From NCBI GenBank assembly GCA_003446015.1, contig DMBU01000054.1, forward strand, positions 75,910 through 139,909: a DNA stretch of 64,000 nucleotides. Reading direction: 5' to 3'. Source of the DNA: Bacteroidales bacterium. Its GTDB lineage: Bacteria; Bacteroidota; Bacteroidia; Bacteroidales; UBA12077. The notes beneath the pieces were generated by a model. That model did not search any database, had not been told where the DNA came from, and saw only the letters and a program-made list of their open reading frames with translations. A program made the translations under genes and the position numbers. Position 1 is the first letter of the stretch; every line of letters starts with the position of its first letter. This document shows positions 34,546-44,197 of this stretch, piece by piece.

Positions 34546-35880
34546 ATGAGAAAACGAATTGTCATATTAGGTGCTGGTGAAAGTGGAGTGGGTTCCGCTA
34601 TTCTTGCTCAAAAGAATGGTGCCGATGTTTTTGTTTCTGATTTTGGGGAGATTAAATCTAACTATAAACAAAAGTTGGATAATCATAAAATTTTATGGGA
34701 GGAAAAGAAGCATACCGAAGGTTTAATTCTGGATGCCGATGAAATTATCAAAAGCCCCGGGATACCTGAAAAAGTTCACATAGTAAAGGCGGCATTAGAA
34801 AAAGGTATTCCTGTTATTTCGGAAATAGAATATGCTTCAAGATATACAAATGCTTTTAAAATTTGTATCACAGGTAGTAACGGTAAAACAACAACTACCA
34901 TGTTAATCTATCATATTCTAAAAAGTGCCGGGTTAAATGTCGGATTAGCAGGTAATGTAGGTAAAAGCTGGGCACAACAAGTAGCTGAAGAGAATTTTGA
35001 TTATTACGTTATCGAGCTAAGTAGTTTCCAGTTAGATGGAATGATCAATTTTAAAGCTGAAATAGCAATTCTGATGAATGTTACACCTGATCATTTGGAC
35101 AGATATGATGGTATGCAGGGATACACTAACTCAAAATTCAGGATTTTACAAAATCAAACCAATAAAGACTTCTTTATTTATTGTGCCGATGATGTGGTGA
35201 CAAAAACTGAAGTTGCAAAAAGAAAAATAGAAGCAAATAAACTCCCATTCTCATTAAAAGAAAGTTATTCTGAGGGAGCGCATATAGAAAATGAAACCAT
35301 TAAAATTAAATATCAATCAAACGAGCTAATTATGTCAATACACGATCTAGCGTTAAAAGGGCAGCACAACACTTATAATTCAATGGCTGCAGGTATTGCT
35401 GCGCAGGTGCTTAAAATCCGAAAGGATAACATCAGGGAAAGTTTAAGTAACTTTCAGGGTGTTGAGCATCGTCTTGAGCCTGTGCTTAAGGTACATGGAA
35501 TTGAGTTTATTAACGACTCAAAAGCAACAAATGTAAATTCAACCTGGTATGCACTTGAAAGCGTCTCAAATAATCTAATTTGGATTGCTGGGGGAATTGA
35601 TAAAGGAAATGATTATTCAATTCTTGAAGAATTGGTGCGTAAAAAGGTAAAAGCAATTATTTGTCTTGGAAAAGATAATGCCAAGATTCACAACGCTTTT
35701 GGGCATATTGTGGAAACAATTATTGATGTTCAATCGGCATCAGAGGCTGTAAAAACTGCATATTATCTTGCAAGAAAAGATGATTCAGTTTTATTATCGC
35801 CTGCTTGTGCAAGTTTCGATCTTTTCGATAATTATGAAGATCGGGGAAATCAGTTTAAGAAAGCAGTTAGAGAACTGTAG
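34546..35880 (+). CDS. murD: UDP-MurNAc-L-alanine:D-glutamate ligase MurD
   Basis: 444 residues. It starts with the Rossmann-type UDP-binding domain RIVILGAGESGVGSAILA. The ATP loop is ITGSNGKTTTTMLI. ELSSFQLDG, MNVTPDHLDRYDGM, GVEHRLEPVLKVHGIEFINDSKATN and SPACASFDLFDNYEDRGNQFK are diagnostic for MurD. Adds D-Glu to UDP-MurNAc-Ala in the cytoplasm. It lies 8 bp after mraY; the gap to ftsW is 39 bp. Confidence 0.97.
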   Translation: MRKRIVILGAGESGVGSAILAQKNGADVFVSDFGEIKSNYKQKLDNHKILWEEKKHTEGLILDADEIIKSPGIPEKVHIVKAALEKGIPVISEIEYASRYTNAFKICITGSNGKTTTTMLIYHILKSAGLNVGLAGNVGKSWAQQVAEENFDYYVIELSSFQLDGMINFKAEIAILMNVTPDHLDRYDGMQGYTNSKFRILQNQTNKDFFIYCADDVVTKTEVAKRKIEANKLPFSLKESYSEGAHIENETIKIKYQSNELIMSIHDLALKGQHNTYNSMAAGIAAQVLKIRKDNIRESLSNFQGVEHRLEPVLKVHGIEFINDSKATNVNSTWYALESVSNNLIWIAGGIDKGNDYSILEELVRKKVKAIICLGKDNAKIHNAFGHIVETIIDVQSASEAVKTAYYLARKDDSVLLSPACASFDLFDNYEDRGNQFKKAVREL

Positions 35881-35919
35881 AAATTAACTTGTTTTTAACT
35901 ATAAGAATCTGATAAGAAT

Positions 35920-37137
35920 ATGAGATTAAAGGAGGTACTGTCTAAATACTTTAAGGGCGACAGAGTAATCTGGGGGGTGATTTTTACGCTTTCAGTTTTC
36001 TCATTGTTAGCTGTTTACAGTTCAACAGGAACTCTTGCATATAAATATCAGGAAGGAAATACTGCATATTATATCATCAAACACTTTGTGCTTTTAGTGG
36101 TAGGATTAAGCATTATTTTTGTTACTCATTTGATTCCTTATAAGTTTTATTCAAGATTATCTCAATTATTCTTGTACATCTCAATTTTTTTATTGGCAAT
36201 TACTCTGGTAATGGGAACAAGTTTGAATCAGGCAACACGTTGGTTAACATTGCCCGGTTTAGGTTTTACTATTCAAACATCCGACTTTGCAAAATTAGCA
36301 TTGATCATGTATGTAGCTCGTGTACTTTCAATGCGCCAGGATGATAAAAAACAAAATGATTTTAATGGCGTTTTCGTTTCGCTAATTTTACCTGTAGTTA
36401 TTGTTTGTGGTTTAATTATGCCTGCAAACTTATCTACTGCTCTAATTTTATTTGTCACTTCATTTTTATTGATGTTTATTGGTCGTGTTAAAATAAAATA
36501 TTTGATGGGTATTAGTGGAGTAGGAGTTTTAATTGTAGCATTAATTATAGCGGGAGTTATTATTTCAGGCTCAAATACCGGACGTATTGGAACATGGCAA
36601 AATCGTATAGAAAGTTTTGCCAGTGGCGAAAGTGAAGATAATTATCAGGTAGAGCAAAGTAAAATTGCTATTGCGACAGGAGGTATTTTTGGTAAAGGTC
36701 CTGGAAATAGTACTCAACGGAACTTTTTACCTCATCCTTATTCAGATTTTATTTATGCCATAATAATAGAAGAATACGGATTTTTTGGTGGAGTTTTTGT
36801 ATTGTTCTTATACATGTTTTTACTATACAGAGCGGGAGTTATAGTCCGGAAAAGCACCCGCACATTCGCAGCCTTTCTGGCTATTGGCTTATCCATAAGT
36901 TTGGTTTTTCAGGCCATGATTAATATGGGTGTTGCGGTTCATCTTTTCCCTGTAACAGGGCAAACTTTGCCATTGGTTAGTATGGGAGGATCATCAATAT
37001 TATTTACTGGGGTAGCATTCGGAGTTATATTAAGTGTAAGCAGAAGCATTGAGAAAAACGATGAACTTATTACAGAAGCGGTTCCAGGATCAGAATCAGA
37101 ATTAGAAGCAGAAACAGAAAGTGAAACAGAAGAGTAA
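35920..37137 (+). CDS. ftsW: Septal peptidoglycan glycosyltransferase FtsW (SEDS family)
   Basis: 405 residues, about ten transmembrane helices. SEDS motifs: QATRWLTLPGLGFTIQTSDFAKLALIMY; the large periplasmic loop with RIGTWQNRIESF and GKGPGNSTQRNFLPHPYSDFIYAIIIEEYG; and the final TGQTLPLVSMGGSSILF. The putative catalytic Asp corresponds to the YSDF residue region of the loop. The C terminus is a short acidic Glu/Ser/Thr-rich tail. Polymerises lipid II together with FtsI. The last 17 bp overlap the murG start. Confidence 0.95.
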   Translation: MRLKEVLSKYFKGDRVIWGVIFTLSVFSLLAVYSSTGTLAYKYQEGNTAYYIIKHFVLLVVGLSIIFVTHLIPYKFYSRLSQLFLYISIFLLAITLVMGTSLNQATRWLTLPGLGFTIQTSDFAKLALIMYVARVLSMRQDDKKQNDFNGVFVSLILPVVIVCGLIMPANLSTALILFVTSFLLMFIGRVKIKYLMGISGVGVLIVALIIAGVIISGSNTGRIGTWQNRIESFASGESEDNYQVEQSKIAIATGGIFGKGPGNSTQRNFLPHPYSDFIYAIIIEEYGFFGGVFVLFLYMFLLYRAGVIVRKSTRTFAAFLAIGLSISLVFQAMINMGVAVHLFPVTGQTLPLVSMGGSSILFTGVAFGVILSVSRSIEKNDELITEAVPGSESELEAETESETEE

Positions 37138-38224
37138 AAATATCATTATCAGTGGTGGAGGAACAGGAGGTCATGTGTTTCCTGCAATTTCTATTGCTAA
37201 TGCCATTAGGGAAATTGATCCTAATGCAAATATACTTTTTGTTGGTGCTTTAGGTAAAATTGAAATGGAAAAAGTACCGGCAGCAGGGTATAAGATTATA
37301 GGATTGCCTGTTGCAGGTTTGCAAAGACGACTAACTACTAAAAACATAAGTTTCGTTTATAAATTAATAAACAGTTTAAAAATATCAAGAAAGATAATTA
37401 AAGATTTTAAACCCGATGTGGTAGTAGGGGTTGGTGGGTACGCCAGCGGACCGGTTTTGCGAATTGCTAACATAAAAGGAATACCTACTCTCATACAGGA
37501 GCAAAATTCGTATGCCGGAATTACAAATAAACTATTAGCAAAAAAAGCCAAAAAGATTTGTGTTGCTTATGAAGGAATGGAAACCTATTTCCCTAAAAAT
37601 AAAATATTATTAACAGGAAATCCTGTTCGTCAGGATTTGCTCGATAAAATTGGAAGCAGGAAAGAGGCAATTAGTCATTTTGAGTTGGAAAGTGGAAGAA
37701 AAACAGTGTTAGTAATAGGCGGTAGTTTGGGTGCTCGAACTGTAAATCAGAGTGTAATAGGTGATATAGAAAAAATAGGGAAATCTGACTTTCAACTTTT
37801 ATGGCAAACGGGTAAGTATTATTACGAAGAGGCCAAAAAGGTAACAGATGAATCAGGATATAAAAACATTAAGGTGCTTGATTTTATAACCAGAATGGAT
37901 ATGGCATACGCCGCAGCTGATATAATTATTTCAAGAGCAGGAGCAGGAACAATTTCTGAACTTTGTTTGGTTGGTAAACCTGTGATTTTAGTTCCTTCGC
38001 CAAATGTTGCCGAAGATCATCAAACAAAAAATGCAATGGCTTTGGTAAATAAAAATGCAGCTATAATGATTCGGGATATTGATGCCCGAGAAAAATTAAT
38101 TGATACAACACTTGAGTTAATCGAAAATGAAAAACAAAGAATAAGTTTATCAGAAAATATTAAAGGAATGGCTTTACGCGATTCTGCAAAAATAATTGCT
38201 GAAGAAGTTTTGAAATTATGTTAA
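37121..38224 (+). CDS. murG: UDP-GlcNAc:lipid I N-acetylglucosaminyltransferase MurG
   Basis: 367 residues from a GTG start inside the 3' end of ftsW (17-bp overlap, different frame). GT28 glycosyltransferase with the glycine-rich loop ISGGGTGGHVFPAI, LQRRLTTKNI, VGVGGYASGPVL, QEQNSYAGITNKLL, the C-domain loop VIGGSLGARTVNQSV and SRAGAGTISELCLVGKPVILVPSPNVAEDHQTKNA. Makes lipid II at the inner face of the cytoplasmic membrane. Downstream is the only long gap of the cluster, filled with an inverted-repeat element. Confidence 0.96.
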   Translation: MKQKSKNIIISGGGTGGHVFPAISIANAIREIDPNANILFVGALGKIEMEKVPAAGYKIIGLPVAGLQRRLTTKNISFVYKLINSLKISRKIIKDFKPDVVVGVGGYASGPVLRIANIKGIPTLIQEQNSYAGITNKLLAKKAKKICVAYEGMETYFPKNKILLTGNPVRQDLLDKIGSRKEAISHFELESGRKTVLVIGGSLGARTVNQSVIGDIEKIGKSDFQLLWQTGKYYYEEAKKVTDESGYKNIKVLDFITRMDMAYAAADIIISRAGAGTISELCLVGKPVILVPSPNVAEDHQTKNAMALVNKNAAIMIRDIDAREKLIDTTLELIENEKQRISLSENIKGMALRDSAKIIAEEVLKLC

Positions 38225-38248
38225 AACAAAAAGATTATGTATATAAAG

Positions 38249-38348
38249 ACTTTGTGATTCTTTGTGAGTACTTTGTGGAACTTTGTGGTATAATTAAAGA
38301 AGATTGTTACACAGAGTCCCTCAGAGAAGACCCAAAGTTCCTCAAAGT
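38249..38348. repeat. 100-bp imperfect palindrome with phased CTTTGTG / CACAAAG-like units
   Basis: Left arm: CTTTGTG at 38250, 38260, 38271 and 38281. Right arm: CACAGAG (38310), CTCAGAG (38320), CCCAAAG (38331) and CTCAAAG (38341). Both arms have the same 10-11-10 bp spacing. Many of the mismatches would be G-U pairs in RNA, so the transcript can fold into one long hairpin between murG and murC. Confidence 0.75.
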
Positions 38349-38483
38349 AAAAATTTATGAACAAAATAAATATATTCTACTTTTTGGACAGATTTAAAAT
38401 TTAAGGGGCTAATTTGATACCTTAAGTTTGAAAGTAACAAGAAATATGATTATGCATTTATAAAAGAGAATAATAGTTTAAAA

Positions 38484-39854
38484 ATGAATCTTAACGAAGT
38501 ACATAATGTTTACTTTATTGGTATTGGTGGCATCGGAATGAGTGCCATTGCCAGGTATTTTAATGCTTTGGATAAAAATGTGGCAGGTTATGATAAGGTT
38601 TCGAAACCATTAACTGATGAGCTCATTCAAGAAGGAATAAATATTCATTTTACTGATGATATCTTGAAAATTCCATTAGAATTTAAAAACAAGGAAAATA
38701 CTCTTATAATCTATACTCCTGCAGTTCCGAAAAAACATACGGAATTGAATTATTTTATTGATCAGGGTTTTGAAATTAAAAAACGATCCGAAGTGCTTGG
38801 AATGCTTTCACAGGAAAAAAGATGTATTGCTGTGGCTGGAACGCATGGCAAAACAACCATAACTACAATGATTTCTCATTTAATGAGGCAGTCACGAATT
38901 GGATGTAATGCATTTTTAGGCGGCATCTCAAAAAATTACAAAACAAATTATTTGCTTGATAAAGAAAGTAAGTATGTTGTTGTTGAGGCGGATGAATTTG
39001 ATCGTTCATTTTTAAAATTGAATCCGCAAAAAGCTATTATTACAGCTGTTGATGCCGATCATCTGGATATTTATTCTGATGAAAATGATTTAAAAGAAGC
39101 ATTTAAGCAATTTATAAACCAAATACATTCAGGTGGTAAGTTAATCATTAAAGCCGGCCTGAATTTTAACATACCACAGCGAAAAGATATTGATATTTAT
39201 ACATATTCATTAAATACCAATTCCGATTTCAAGGCTGAAAACATTCGAATTGAAAATGGTTTATATGTTTTTGATTTTGTTGGAATCTGTGGTAGGATTG
39301 ATAATTTAAAATTAGGATTACCCGGATTATTAAATGTTGAAAATGCTGTTGCAGCGATCGCAATGGCAAGTATGTCAGGTGTGCATAACGATGAAATATT
39401 TAATGCTCTTGGAAGATTTAAAGGAATTCAACGACGATTCGATTATCAGGTATATCAGGAGAATTTTGTGTATATCGATGATTACGCTCATCATCCTGAG
39501 GAATTAAAAGCATCAATTAGTTCGGCTAAAGAGCTATTTAGAATCAAAAAAATAACAGGCATTTTTCAGCCTCACTTATATACACGTACAAGAGATTTTG
39601 CAGAAGAGTTTGCAAAGAGTCTCGATTTATTGGATGAGATCATTCTTTTAGATATCTATCCGGCACGGGAAGAGCCCATTGCTGGAGTAACATCAAAAAT
39701 AATCTTTGATAACATCAAGAATCAGAATAAAACCATGTGTACTAAAGCTGAGTTAATGGATGTGTTAAAAAATAAAAAGCCAGAAGTATTGATGACCCTT
39801 GGAGCTGGTGATATTGATGAATTTGTTGAACCTATAAAAAAGTTTTTTACTTAA
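38484..39854 (+). CDS. murC: UDP-MurNAc:L-alanine ligase MurC
   Basis: 456 residues. N-terminal Rossmann domain VYFIGIGGIGMSAIARYF; ATP loop AVAGTHGKTTITTMI; EADEFDRSFLKLNP, TAVDADHLDIY, RRFDYQVYQENFVYIDDYAHHPEELKA and IFQPHLYTRTRDFAEEFA are typical MurC motifs. It attaches L-Ala to UDP-MurNAc, the first step of stem-peptide assembly. It follows the 259-bp gap after murG, so it may have its own transcript start; it is 5 bp from ftsQ. Confidence 0.97.
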   Translation: MNLNEVHNVYFIGIGGIGMSAIARYFNALDKNVAGYDKVSKPLTDELIQEGINIHFTDDILKIPLEFKNKENTLIIYTPAVPKKHTELNYFIDQGFEIKKRSEVLGMLSQEKRCIAVAGTHGKTTITTMISHLMRQSRIGCNAFLGGISKNYKTNYLLDKESKYVVVEADEFDRSFLKLNPQKAIITAVDADHLDIYSDENDLKEAFKQFINQIHSGGKLIIKAGLNFNIPQRKDIDIYTYSLNTNSDFKAENIRIENGLYVFDFVGICGRIDNLKLGLPGLLNVENAVAAIAMASMSGVHNDEIFNALGRFKGIQRRFDYQVYQENFVYIDDYAHHPEELKASISSAKELFRIKKITGIFQPHLYTRTRDFAEEFAKSLDLLDEIILLDIYPAREEPIAGVTSKIIFDNIKNQNKTMCTKAELMDVLKNKKPEVLMTLGAGDIDEFVEPIKKFFT

Positions 39855-39859
39855 GCAAA

Positions 39860-40666
39860 ATGAAAATTTTTAAAAACATATTGATTTGGGTTTTCATAAT
39901 TGCATATATAGCAGTAGCCATGAGCTTTGTTAAAGAACAAAGAACCAAAATTCTATGCCATGATATTAGGGTCGAGATTTTAGATAGTTTAAGAAACGGT
40001 TTTATTTCAGTTAGTGATATAGAAGATTTTTTTCACGAAGCAGATATGAATGTTATTGGAGCTCCTGTTGTAACTATTAACACCAAAGATCTGGAGAAAA
40101 AATTAAAGCAATATGCTTCGATAAAAAATGCCGAAGTTTTTGTTACATTAAATGGAGATATAAGGGTAGAAATTGATCAGAGAAACCCGATTGTACGGGT
40201 TATAAATAAACGTCGACAGAGCTATTATATTGACGAGGAATGTAACATCATGCCATTGTCGAGCAAATATTCATCACATGTTTTAGTAGCAAATGGGCAT
40301 ATTGTTGAACACTTTGAGCTAAATAGAACACAAAAGATACCTTGTGAAAATTCTGATAATAATGATGATGAAAACTGGCAAAAGAATCATCTCATATGCG
40401 ACTTATACCAGTTAAGTAAGTTTATTTATGATGATGATTTCTGGAGAGTACAAATAGAACAGGTTTATGTAAATAATGAGTATGAGTTTGAACTAATTCC
40501 TCGTGTGGGTTCACATATTATTTACTTTGGAAGCATTGAAAACTACGAAACCAAACTTAGAAACCTGAGAGCATTTTATTTACAGGGACTAAACAAGGTT
40601 GGATGGAATAATTATGAAAAAATAAGTTTAAAATTCGATAATCAAGTAATTTGTACAAAACGATAA
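39860..40666 (+). CDS. ftsQ: Cell division protein FtsQ
   Basis: 268 residues: short cytoplasmic tail, one transmembrane helix (NILIWVFIIAYIAVAMSFV, about 6-24), then a POTRA-like domain (about 35-115, with ISVSDIEDFF and INTKDLEKKLKQYASIKNAEVFVTLNGDIRVEIDQRNPIVRVI) and a beta domain to the end. Links early and late divisome parts through FtsL/FtsB. Similarity to proteobacterial FtsQ is low, but topology, the POTRA motif and position between murC and ftsA make it clear. Confidence 0.92.
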   Translation: MKIFKNILIWVFIIAYIAVAMSFVKEQRTKILCHDIRVEILDSLRNGFISVSDIEDFFHEADMNVIGAPVVTINTKDLEKKLKQYASIKNAEVFVTLNGDIRVEIDQRNPIVRVINKRRQSYYIDEECNIMPLSSKYSSHVLVANGHIVEHFELNRTQKIPCENSDNNDDENWQKNHLICDLYQLSKFIYDDDFWRVQIEQVYVNNEYEFELIPRVGSHIIYFGSIENYETKLRNLRAFYLQGLNKVGWNNYEKISLKFDNQVICTKR

Positions 40667-40670
40667 TAAA

Positions 40671-41996
40671 ATGAGTCAAAAAGAAGATTTTGTTGCAGCA
40701 ATAGACATTGGAACAACTAAGATTGTAGCCATCGTCGGTAAACGTAAAGAAAACGGCAAGATCGAAATTCTTGGAATGAGTAAAACAGCCTCGAAAGGAG
40801 TTAAACGTGGTGTTGTTTTAAACATCGAAGAAGCAGTAAATTCAATTCAGAAAACTGTTGAAGATGTTCAATTCACCATCGGTAAACAACTTTCAGATGT
40901 TTATGTGGGAATTGCCGGTCAGCACATTAAAAGTATTAAAAACCGTGGTTACATTAATCGTGATTCGTATGATGATGAAATCACAAAAGAAGACATTAAT
41001 GCTCTTATCCAGGATATGTATAAAATACCTATCGATATTGGGGAGGAAATTATTCATGTCTTACCTCAAAATTACATTGTTGATAATGAAACCGGTGTTA
41101 AAAATCCGGTTGGAATGTCTGGTAAACGTGTAGAAGCTAATTTTCATATTGTAATTGGTCAGGTTGCATCTGCTAAAAATATTGGTAAATGTATTGCAAA
41201 GGCAGGACTTAAGCTTAATCAGTTGGTTTTAGAGCCATTGGCTTCTTCTGAAGCTGTTCTTACTGCTGATGAAAAAGAAGCAGGTGTTGCTCTGGTTGAT
41301 ATTGGTGGTGGCACTACAGATATAGCCGTATATTATGATGATATCATCAGACATACAGCAGTAATCCCATTTGGTGGCGATGTAGTTACAAAAGATATCA
41401 AAGAGGGATGTTCTATTTTGCAACGTCAAGCCGAACTATTGAAAATGCAATATGGCTCTGCTCTTGGTGATTTAGCAAAAGAAGAAGAAGTTGTTTCAAT
41501 TCCTGGAATTAGTGGAAGAGAACCCAAAGAAATATCTTTTAAAAGTCTGGCTTACATTATCCAGTCCAGAATGGAAGAAATATTTGATGCAGTAATTTAT
41601 GAAATTGAAAATTCAGGTTATTTCGATAAATTAAGTGCTGGTATTGTTTTAACCGGAGGTGGAGCTTTATTAAAACATCTTCCTGCATTGGTTAAATTTA
41701 AAACAGGCCTGGATGTTCGAATTGGTTATCCTACTGAACATTTGGCATCAGATGCAATTGCAGAGGTTAATCATCCTATGTATGCAACAAGTGTCGGACT
41801 TATTATAAAGGGATTTGAGCAAAACGATAAAAATAAAGTTAGTCCTAAAGCAAAAATAAAAGAGAAAGAAATTGAACTTGAAGAGAACTTTGAGGAAGAA
41901 GAGCTAACTGAAAGAAAAGATAATAAATACGGATTTATTAGTAACTTAAAGAAAGTCTTTACTGATATTTTTGATGAAGATGATGCAGAAATGTAA
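40671..41996 (+). CDS. ftsA: Actin-like cell division protein FtsA
   Basis: 441 residues, actin/Hsp70-like fold. ATP phosphate loop AAIDIGTTKIVAIVG; 1C domain after about residue 85; second phosphate loop ALVDIGGGTTDIAVY; adenosine motif GIVLTGGGALLKHLPAL. The C terminus (about 390-441) is a charged linker rich in Lys and Glu ending in a predicted amphipathic helix, KYGFISNLKKVFTDIFDEDD, the membrane-targeting sequence that anchors FtsZ filaments. It is 4 bp after ftsQ. Confidence 0.96.
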   Translation: MSQKEDFVAAIDIGTTKIVAIVGKRKENGKIEILGMSKTASKGVKRGVVLNIEEAVNSIQKTVEDVQFTIGKQLSDVYVGIAGQHIKSIKNRGYINRDSYDDEITKEDINALIQDMYKIPIDIGEEIIHVLPQNYIVDNETGVKNPVGMSGKRVEANFHIVIGQVASAKNIGKCIAKAGLKLNQLVLEPLASSEAVLTADEKEAGVALVDIGGGTTDIAVYYDDIIRHTAVIPFGGDVVTKDIKEGCSILQRQAELLKMQYGSALGDLAKEEEVVSIPGISGREPKEISFKSLAYIIQSRMEEIFDAVIYEIENSGYFDKLSAGIVLTGGGALLKHLPALVKFKTGLDVRIGYPTEHLASDAIAEVNHPMYATSVGLIIKGFEQNDKNKVSPKAKIKEKEIELEENFEEEELTERKDNKYGFISNLKKVFTDIFDEDDAEM

Positions 41997-42082
41997 TTTG
42001 TACAGATATTAACTGATTGTATTTTTATTTGAAAAACGTTGGCTTATATAGATATAAAAAATAACTACTAAAAATAAATATT

Positions 42083-43558
42083 ATGACTGATGAATTAATA
42101 AATTTCGATTTACCTGTCGACCGATCATCAATAATAAAAGTTATTGGAGTGGGTGGAGGTGGAGGTAATGCAGTCAATCACATGTTTACCCAAGGTATTA
42201 GAGACGTTAACTTTGTTGTTTGCAACACCGATGCTCAGGCTTTAACCAATAGCCCGGTTTCGGTTAAAATACAGCTTGGAGAGTCGCTAACAGAAGGACG
42301 AGGAGCAGGAAACAAACCTGAAATTGGCAGACAGGCAGCCATTGAAAGTCTTGAGGATATCGTTGATGTTTTAGAAGGAAATACAAAAATGGTTTTCATA
42401 ACTGCTGGAATGGGTGGAGGAACAGGCACAGGTGCGGCACCAATTATTGCAAAAGCTGCTAAAGAGCTTGGATTGCTTACTGTTGCCATTGTTACGATCC
42501 CTTTTCGGTTCGAGGGTGAGCGTAGAATTAATCAGGCAGTTGAGGGGATAAACGAAATCGAAAAATATGTCGATTCATTACTGGTCATTAATAACGAAAA
42601 ATTACGTGAGGTTTGTGGTAACTTAAAGTTTTCTGAAGCATTCTCGTATGCCGATAATATATTAGCAACAGCAGCAAAAGGAATTGCCGAGATAATTACT
42701 GTTCCGGGTTATATCAATGTTGATTTTGCTGATGTTGAAACAGTTCTTTCAAACAGTGGTGTCGCACTTATGGGAACAGGTGTTGCTGAAGGTGACGATA
42801 GAGCTGTAAAAGCAGTTCAGCAGGCGTTGGCATCGCCATTATTGAATGATAATGATATACGTGGAACCGAAAATATATTATTAAATATTACTTCGGGGAA
42901 AAATGAAATTACAATGGATGAAATTGGCGAAATTGCCGATTATGTAAATAGTGAAGTTGGTTCAAGCCCTAACATTATTTGGGGTACAGGCTTTGATGAA
43001 AAACTTGAAGATAGTATTAGCATAACAATTATTGCAACTGGTTTTGAAAGTAACAGTATTCCTGAACTTTATGCTAAGAAAACAACAAAACGAACAATTA
43101 CTTTATCAGATAATGAGGGTATTAAAAAGAAAGATCCAATATTGAAATTAGATGAGGAAATTATAAGGGAAGAGGATAGAAGTTTAGAGTTTAGCCAACG
43201 TACAATTGATTTTGATATTAGAAATAGTAGAAATTCAGATTCAGAAAAATTTATTGTTCTTCAGGAACCTGAGTCGGAAACAGAAGTAGCTATCGAGACA
43301 AAAAAATCTGAAATATTAAAAAATCTGAACGAGTCGCGTGAGAGAATGAAAGAAAAACGAATGGATTCCTCAAAAATAAAAGATAATATTGATGAGATTG
43401 AGAGTGAACCTGCTTATAAAAGAAAAAACCTGAAAATCGAACAACCTGTTCATCCTAACGATTCAAAAGTTTCACGTTACTCACTTATGGATGATGAAAA
43501 TGGTGATGGGGCAACTTTAAATCCAAATAACTCTTATTTACATGATAATGTCGATTAA
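42083..43558 (+). CDS. ftsZ: Tubulin-like cell division GTPase FtsZ
   Basis: 491 residues. GTPase core about 15-320: VGGGGGNAVNHM, NTDAQAL, the tubulin signature GMGGGTGTGAAPIIAK (about 109-124), RFEGERRINQA and the catalytic T7 loop NVDFADVETVL. A long charged linker (about 330-440) is followed by EPAYKRKNLKIEQPVH, which could be the conserved FtsA-binding tail peptide, but it is internal; a further conserved end YSLMDDENGDGATL...NNSYLHDNVD, typical for Bacteroidota, follows. Forms the Z ring. It has an 86-bp gap upstream and is the last gene of the dcw cluster. Confidence 0.97.
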   Translation: MTDELINFDLPVDRSSIIKVIGVGGGGGNAVNHMFTQGIRDVNFVVCNTDAQALTNSPVSVKIQLGESLTEGRGAGNKPEIGRQAAIESLEDIVDVLEGNTKMVFITAGMGGGTGTGAAPIIAKAAKELGLLTVAIVTIPFRFEGERRINQAVEGINEIEKYVDSLLVINNEKLREVCGNLKFSEAFSYADNILATAAKGIAEIITVPGYINVDFADVETVLSNSGVALMGTGVAEGDDRAVKAVQQALASPLLNDNDIRGTENILLNITSGKNEITMDEIGEIADYVNSEVGSSPNIIWGTGFDEKLEDSISITIIATGFESNSIPELYAKKTTKRTITLSDNEGIKKKDPILKLDEEIIREEDRSLEFSQRTIDFDIRNSRNSDSEKFIVLQEPESETEVAIETKKSEILKNLNESRERMKEKRMDSSKIKDNIDEIESEPAYKRKNLKIEQPVHPNDSKVSRYSLMDDENGDGATLNPNNSYLHDNVD

Positions 43559-43633
43559 TTGAATGTTTTAGTGATTAGCTATTGTTCAACTTCGATTACA
43601 TAATCAAAAATCTAAATTAATAACAAGGATAAG

Positions 43634-44086
43634 ATGAGTTTAGAAGAAAAAATTAATCAGAATATTAAAAAAGCAATGTTGGCCCGCGAAAAAGATAAAC
43701 TGGAAGCATTGCGTGCTGTAAAAACTGCTATACTAATTGCAAAAACTGAAAAAGGTGCTACAGGAGAGGTTACAGAAGAGGCAGAGATTAAAATCTTACA
43801 GCGATTAGTAAAACAAAGAAAAGAATCAGCAACTATTTTTGAAGAACAGAATAGGCCTGAATTGGCTGAGAAAGAATGGTTTGAAGCTAAGATTATTGAA
43901 ACATATTTGCCTGAACAGATGAGTGATGATGAATTAACCCGACAAATTCAGAAAATAATTGATGAAGTTGGCGCAAAGAACATGTCCGATTTAGGAAAGG
44001 TAATGGGAAAAGCATCCAAAGAATTAGCCGGGAAAGCAGAGGGTAAGGCTATTGCCGATAAAGTAAAAGCTTTGCTAAGTTTATAA
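43634..44086 (+). CDS. GatB/YqeY domain protein
   Basis: 150 residues, all-helical. It begins MSLEEKINQNIKKAMLAREKDKLEALRAVKTAI and contains RLVKQRKESATIFEEQNRPELAEKE and TYLPEQMSDDEL, the signature of YqeY. The domain resembles the tRNA-binding C-terminal part of GatB, but free YqeY proteins have no proven function. It follows ftsZ by 75 bp in the same direction, a conserved neighbour in Bacteroidota, and is followed by a terminator. Confidence 0.92.
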   Translation: MSLEEKINQNIKKAMLAREKDKLEALRAVKTAILIAKTEKGATGEVTEEAEIKILQRLVKQRKESATIFEEQNRPELAEKEWFEAKIIETYLPEQMSDDELTRQIQKIIDEVGAKNMSDLGKVMGKASKELAGKAEGKAIADKVKALLSL

Positions 44087-44138
44087 AGTAAAGATAGATT
44101 TTAAAATTTGTTTAAAGTTCACCTGGGTTAGCAGTAAT

Positions 44139-44167
44139 AGCTCGCATTTAATGTGAGCTTTTTTTTA
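44139..44167 (+). terminator. Terminator after ftsZ-yqeY
   Basis: AGCTCGCA (44139-44146) / TGTGAGCT (44152-44159) with one G-T pair and a 5-nt loop, followed by eight further Ts. Probably ends the whole dcw transcript. Confidence 0.85.
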
Positions 44168-44197
44168 TCTTTATCATATTAATTCAAATAACTTTTA

